Assembly: GCA_028344335.1 (NCBI GenBank)
Contig: JAOMAZ010000013.1
Location: 1-38,123 of the forward strand
Reading direction: 5' to 3'
DNA length: 38,123 bases
DNA from: Deltaproteobacteria bacterium
GTDB taxonomy: Archaea; Thermoplasmatota; Poseidoniia; Poseidoniales; Poseidoniaceae
Positions 34,305 through 38,123 of the stretch are shown in pieces. Under the pieces are notes generated by a model. The model ran no database searches. It worked only from the letters and a program-made list of their open reading frames with translations, and had not been told where the DNA came from. The first letter of the stretch is position 1. Each line of letters opens with the position of its first letter. The translations under genes and the position numbers were made by a program.

Positions 34305-35426
34305 TTACTCCAGTAAATTGCAATCTAGATGTATTGTAAGCCTGCCTTTTAACCAATCACTTATCGAATCACGAGGTAAATTTTTGAAGGCTGCGATGAG
34401 AAATCCATTGACTATTAGTCCTTCAGACTCTTCTGCATCCAAGCCTCTACTCATTAGGTAGAACATTTGGTTGGCATCAAGTGGAGCACTTGCGGCTCCA
34501 TGTGCAGCACTGACGTCATCTGCCAATACCTCCAACTCTGGAATCGAATCCGCCCTCGCTTTTTCAGAAAGTAGAAGGTTCTTGAATATCTGACTAGCAT
34601 CACTTCCATCAGCACCTTTGGATATCGTCAATTTACCTGTCGATATTGCTCTACTTTTGTCATCACAAGAACTGTGGATGACTAATTCACTATGGTTATT
34701 TCCCACTGGGTGAGTTAACTGCAAATGGTGGTTATCCTTTCGGCTTCCTTTACCATTACTGGCAATGAATTGTTTGTAAGTAGTACCTTTACCAAGGGTT
34801 CCTCTTAAGTCGCTGCGAACTAATTCCCCACCCAATGACAGAAGGCTTGAAGTCGTTGTTGAATCCCTTCCTATATCCCAAGATTCTGCCCTTAGAATGG
34901 TGCTGAATGGTGATAAAGCCTGTTCCATTCCTTCGTGGTAATGGCAGCCATGACCTATTATTCCCTCTCTTAGTAATCCAAACCAACCTGCTTCTCCAGA
35001 GACTGACCAAATTATTTCAACATCAGAATTATTTCCAACCTGAACTTGAATATGACTAATCGCTAAATGTCCGCTAGCTCTGATGGAGACATGCACTGGA
35101 CTTGTGATAAGGGTATTTTCTTCGATGTTTAATTTCCAAGTATCTCCATCACAAGCAGCCAGTAAAAATGCCACAGCTTTATCGTCATGCTGAAATGATG
35201 TATTACCATTTGAAATCGTTTTGGTGAGTGAGATTCCAGATGGTAGTTCTGAACCATCCATCATCGAAATGGCTACTTCTGCCTCTAGGAAATCATCTGG
35301 TACTTCATTTAATTTCCCAGTTGGGTGAAGTTTCTTCCAGGGGGTATACTTCCATGCATGGATAGCCTGAGAGGGTGTCTCTAATGTTGCATAGAATGAC
35401 TTGCTCATCGAACCACCCGTGTTCAT
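34305..35426 (-). CDS. sufD: Fe-S cluster assembly protein SufD
   Basis: SufD pairs with SufB and SufC to form the cluster-building scaffold. The 373-residue protein is a beta-helix with the conserved C-terminal core HGAASAPLDANQMFYLMSRGL and EGLIVNGFL, as in SufB/SufD proteins; the N-terminal half is divergent, which is normal for SufD. The histidine in AAHGAAS corresponds to the conserved SufD His near the SufB interface. The start overlaps the sufB stop by four bases, and its stop lies 5 bases before sufS. ATG at 35426 gives MNTGGSMSK; a second ATG at 35408 is equally possible. Confidence 0.9.
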   Translation of the reverse strand: MNTGGSMSKSFYATLETPSQAIHAWKYTPWKKLHPTGKLNEVPDDFLEAEVAISMMDGSELPSGISLTKTISNGNTSFQHDDKAVAFLLAACDGDTWKLNIEENTLITSPVHVSIRASGHLAISHIQVQVGNNSDVEIIWSVSGEAGWFGLLREGIIGHGCHYHEGMEQALSPFSTILRAESWDIGRDSTTTSSLLSLGGELVRSDLRGTLGKGTTYKQFIASNGKGSRKDNHHLQLTHPVGNNHSELVIHSSCDDKSRAISTGKLTISKGADGSDASQIFKNLLLSEKARADSIPELEVLADDVSAAHGAASAPLDANQMFYLMSRGLDAEESEGLIVNGFLIAAFKNLPRDSISDWLKGRLTIHLDCNLLE

Positions 35427-36829
35427 CCAATGCTGCCTTCCATTTCCATTTCCAGTAATTTATTCAGTTCACTAGCATATTCTAGTGGAAGTTCTTTGGT
35501 GAAGGGTTCAAAGAAACCGTTGATAATCATCCCCATTGCTTCCTCTTCAGTATGTCCTCGGCTCATCAAGTAGAATAATTGTTCACCTGAGACTTTGGAA
35601 ACGCTCGCTTCGTGTTCAACGACACAACTTTGGTTGGATACCTCCATTGTTGGATAAGTATCTGAGCGGCTGTCCTCATCGAGCAACAAAGCATCACAAA
35701 CAACACTAACTTTACAATTATGCGCTTTCGGTGAAACTTTTACCAATCCACGATAAGAGGAACGTCCGCCGTTTTTAGAGATCGATTTTGCTAGAATTCT
35801 GCTACTGGTATTGGGTGCTAAATGGTGGACTTTGCTGCCGGCATCTTGGTGTTGTCCTTCTCCAGAATATGCTACGGATATGACTTCGGCATGAGCGCCC
35901 TCTTCCTTTAAGATGACAGCAGGATACTTCATTGTCAAGCGAGAACCAATATTACCATCTACCCATTCAATTGTTGAGTTTCGATAAGCAACCCCGCGCT
36001 TAGTCACTAAATTATAGACATTGGCTGACCAGTTTTGGACGGTTGAATATCTAATATGCGCTCCTTCTTCAGCGATTAATTCAACTACTGCTGAATGGAG
36101 AGAATCTGAGGAATAAGTTGGAGCTGTACATCCCTCGATGTAGTGGACACTACTTCCCGGTCTTGCGATTATCAAAGTCCGTTCAAATTGACCCATATTC
36201 TTTGCATTAATTCTGAAATATGCCTGCACTGGCATTTCCACGTGCACCCCTTCAGGAATGATAAGGAATGAACCTCCTGACCAAACTGCAGTATTTAGGG
36301 CAGAGAATTTATTATCGCTATATGGGACTACACTGCCAAAGTATTGCTTAACTACATCTTCATATTCTCTTAAACCACTATCCATGTCCAAGAACACAAC
36401 CCCTTGTTCTTCCAAATCTTCACGGATGCTGTGGTAGACCACTTCTGATTCATATTGAGCGGTTACTCCGCCAAGCCATTTTTGCTCAGCATCAGGAATA
36501 CCCAATCTCTCGAAAGTGTTCTTTATGTCTTCAGGTACTTCCTCCCAATCAGTTTCAGAGCCTTTGCTGGACTTCAGGTAATAACATACTTTCTCAAAAT
36601 CAATGCTATTCAACATCTCACTATTTCCCCAATCTGGCATTGGACGTGCAATAAAGTGCTTGAATGCCTTCACTCGAATGTCAGTCATCCATTGAGGTTC
36701 ATTCTTCAATTCGCTGATATCCCTGACTACTTGTTCTGAAAGTCCGAAATCAAAGCGTATAGTCGCATTTTCTGGGTCATGAAAACCATAGCGGTAATCA
36801 CCAACAGCATCCCTTGCATCCTGACTCAT
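35423..36829 (-). CDS. sufB: Fe-S cluster assembly protein SufB
   Basis: SufB is the main scaffold subunit on which clusters are built. The 468-residue product starts MSQDARDAVGDYRYGFHDPE and contains GLSEQVVRDIS, FSALNTAVWSGGSFLIIPEGV, EGCTAPTYSSDSLHSAVVE (with the conserved cysteine), TVQNWSANVYNLVTKRG, WVDGNIGSRLTMKYPA and the C-terminal core VEHEASVSKVSGEQLFYLMS, closely matching bacterial and archaeal SufB. The ATG at 36829 is chosen because GAGGG lies 7 bases upstream, just after the sufC stop; the longer frame to 36907 lies inside sufC. No sign of an intein, which is common in SufB genes, is present. Confidence 0.95.
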   Translation of the reverse strand: MSQDARDAVGDYRYGFHDPENATIRFDFGLSEQVVRDISELKNEPQWMTDIRVKAFKHFIARPMPDWGNSEMLNSIDFEKVCYYLKSSKGSETDWEEVPEDIKNTFERLGIPDAEQKWLGGVTAQYESEVVYHSIREDLEEQGVVFLDMDSGLREYEDVVKQYFGSVVPYSDNKFSALNTAVWSGGSFLIIPEGVHVEMPVQAYFRINAKNMGQFERTLIIARPGSSVHYIEGCTAPTYSSDSLHSAVVELIAEEGAHIRYSTVQNWSANVYNLVTKRGVAYRNSTIEWVDGNIGSRLTMKYPAVILKEEGAHAEVISVAYSGEGQHQDAGSKVHHLAPNTSSRILAKSISKNGGRSSYRGLVKVSPKAHNCKVSVVCDALLLDEDSRSDTYPTMEVSNQSCVVEHEASVSKVSGEQLFYLMSRGHTEEEAMGMIINGFFEPFTKELPLEYASELNKLLEMEMEGSIG

Positions 36830-36839
36830 ATTTATCCCT

Positions 36840-37592
36840 CTATGCATTTGTTGGCTCAAGCCAATCATAGCCCTTATCCTCGACTTGAATTGCAAGTTCT
36901 GAGCCACCTTCTTTAACTATCCGGCCATCTATCATGACATGTACATGTGATGGTTTAACATGGTCGAGAAGTCTTTGATAATGAGTAATCACCAAACATG
37001 CCGCATCATCAGAGATACTGTTGATTCCATCTGCAACCATCCTAAGAGCGTCTATGTCAAGTCCAGAATCGGTTTCATCTAGCATCGCTAACTTGGGTTT
37101 GAGTAAGAGCATCTGAAGGATTTCCAACCTCTTCTTTTCGCCACCTGAAAAACCGTCATTAACATATCTTGCCAAAAACGAATTATCAACTCCAAGGATT
37201 TTCATTGCTGCTTTCATTTCATCTCTTAACTCGCGATTGTTAGGGCAATCATCTTTACGTACTGCCTGAACTGATTTCCTCAAGAAGGTACCAACTTGTA
37301 CCCCCGGAATTGCTTGTGGGTATTGGAATGAAAGAAACATCCCTGCCCTTGCTCTTTCAAAAACTTCAAGTTCATCCAAAGGAGTTCCATTGAAATGAAT
37401 ACTACCTTGAGTAATTTCGTAGTCTGGATGACCCATCAATACATTTGCAAGAGTTGACTTTCCTGCCCCGTTTCTCCCCATAATGGCATGAACTTCTCCC
37501 TTCTGAATCTCCAAAGATAAACCTTTGATGACCACAGTTCCTTCCACTGAAACGTGCAGGTCAGAAATACTGAGTACGCAACTAGTAAGCAT
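36840..37592 (-). CDS. sufC: Fe-S cluster assembly ATPase SufC
   Basis: SufC is the ABC-type ATPase that drives conformational change of SufBD. About 250 residues with Walker A AIMGRNGAGKSTLANVLMGH, Q-loop FLSFQYPQAIPGV, signature NDGFSGGEKKRLEILQ, Walker B KLAMLDETDSGLDIDAL and H-loop VITHYQRLL. The FSGGEKKR and DETDSGLD forms are specific to SufC. ATG at 37592 gives MLTSCVLSISDLHVSVEG, close to the usual N-terminus; ATGs at 37622 and 37637 are possible but add atypical residues, and none of the three has a convincing ribosome-binding site. Confidence 0.94.
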   Translation of the reverse strand: MLTSCVLSISDLHVSVEGTVVIKGLSLEIQKGEVHAIMGRNGAGKSTLANVLMGHPDYEITQGSIHFNGTPLDELEVFERARAGMFLSFQYPQAIPGVQVGTFLRKSVQAVRKDDCPNNRELRDEMKAAMKILGVDNSFLARYVNDGFSGGEKKRLEILQMLLLKPKLAMLDETDSGLDIDALRMVADGINSISDDAACLVITHYQRLLDHVKPSHVHVMIDGRIVKEGGSELAIQVEDKGYDWLEPTNA

Positions 37593-37646
37593 GTTCTCAA
37601 GGTGAGGGGCGAGAATACCCTTCATCAAACTGTGCATTGAATAGAT

Positions 37647-38102
37647 TCACACAAAATCTACATTTCCATGGGCTAAAATGAATTCTCTTCCTAATTCATC
37701 GAATGTATCCAATAATGCAACACTGAATTTTATTAGCGATATTTCTTCATCGGCCTCAAGGTCTTTTTTGACTCCTGATAAAGTTCCAGGGGCAGCCCCA
37801 CAAGACAAACAAGCCCCTGTTAGGTCGAGAACGAGGTCTAGTCCTTCAGTTGTATGTGAATGACTTACTAAGGCAATTCCTCCTCCATGCCCATCCAATG
37901 CTGCTGCTACTGGACCCAAACGGACAAAACAGGCTTTGATGAAAGTTTCAACGTCTTCTTCAACCAATTTTTTCAATGAGGCTGCCTGTAACCGAATCCT
38001 CTCAATTGCAGGAATTGATTTCTCAAGCCGCTTTTTTGCCTCGATACGGACAGACTCCTCTGCCTCTGCACGGTAGCGAGAAGCCAAGTCATCCTGTTCC
38101 AT
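37647..38102 (-). CDS. NifU-like (Nfu) C-terminal-domain protein at the head of the suf operon
   Basis: A 151-residue protein with an alpha-helical N-terminal part of about 55 residues (RYRAEAEESVRIEAKKRLEK) and a NifU C-terminal-type domain: LGPVAAALDGHGGGIALV, LDLVLDLTGACLSCGAAPGT and LSGVKKDLEADEEI. Cys98 and Cys101 form the C-x2-C pair that in Nfu proteins binds a [4Fe-4S] cluster for delivery to targets. The usual C-x2-C-P-x-S/T-x-x-TL is altered to CLSCGAAPGTL. About 40 residues follow the domain, which is unusual. The frame stays open upstream of the ATG at 38102 to the window edge, so an earlier start is possible. It lies about 55 bases upstream of sufC and likely carries clusters from the scaffold. 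Confidence 0.78.
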   Translation of the reverse strand: MEQDDLASRYRAEAEESVRIEAKKRLEKSIPAIERIRLQAASLKKLVEEDVETFIKACFVRLGPVAAALDGHGGGIALVSHSHTTEGLDLVLDLTGACLSCGAAPGTLSGVKKDLEADEEISLIKFSVALLDTFDELGREFILAHGNVDFV

Positions 38103-38123
38103 AGGCAATGCTGTATGGCCACC

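Overview
The window is about 38 kb of gene-dense DNA of moderate to low GC, with no rRNA, tRNA, CRISPR array or insertion sequence that I can see. Several traits point to a marine planktonic euryarchaeon, most likely Marine Group II (Candidatus Poseidoniales) or a close relative. They are an archaeal ThiN-type regulator, an archaeal-type NadM, a DRG-family GTPase, a COG2108 radical SAM protein, and a huge secreted thrombospondin type 3 repeat protein with a C-terminal membrane anchor and a WY/DGSW-type tail. These sit beside many genes of bacterial flavour: full-length MetH, bacterial MetK, long-form AhcY, SufCBDSE, GrpE and a short topoisomerase IB. The taxonomic call is inference from gene content; no marker gene such as 16S is present.

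Layout. 1-2745 (+): end of a surface-polysaccharide cluster, with a TupA-like ATP-grasp fragment cut by the window edge, a family 4 glycosyltransferase broken by a frameshift in a run of eight G, and an NAD-binding epimerase-like protein. 9910-2750 (-): a co-directional run of PLP decarboxylase, topoisomerase IB, gcvT and the giant TSP3 surface protein. 10030-15135 (+): thiR-thiB-thiP-thiQ and a PAP2 phosphatase-like gene, all abutting or overlapping, with a palindromic candidate operator before thiR. 16668-15181 (-): TlpA-CcdA fusion. 16840-19198 (+): small membrane protein, fatty acid hydroxylase-type di-iron membrane protein, grpE. 21001-19195 (-): class V aminotransferase and nadM. 21066-22823 (+): pdxT and the radical SAM gene. 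23430-22804 (-): an unrecognised gene. 23710-32200 (+): DRG GTPase followed by metF-metK-ahcY-metH, which together make a complete activated-methyl cycle. 38102-32288 (-): suf operon (NifU-like, sufC, sufB, sufD, sufS, sufE, sufT-like), running in from the right edge.

How it fits together. Much of the window concerns cofactors and one-carbon metabolism: thiamine uptake and its regulation, PLP synthesis (PdxT) with three PLP enzymes, NAD synthesis, folate chemistry (GcvT, MetF), cobalamin-dependent methionine synthesis, SAM/SAH cycling, and Fe-S assembly that would serve radical SAM enzymes. The observations most worth a second look are the thiamine operon with its extra PAP2 gene and operator, the competing inverted repeats in the leader of the methyl-cycle operon, the inverted repeats between pdxT and the aminotransferase, and the homopolymer frameshift in the glycosyltransferase. 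I did not find a clearly unprecedented system; these are candidate regulatory elements and unusual gene combinations. No stretch longer than 300 bases lacks a gene.
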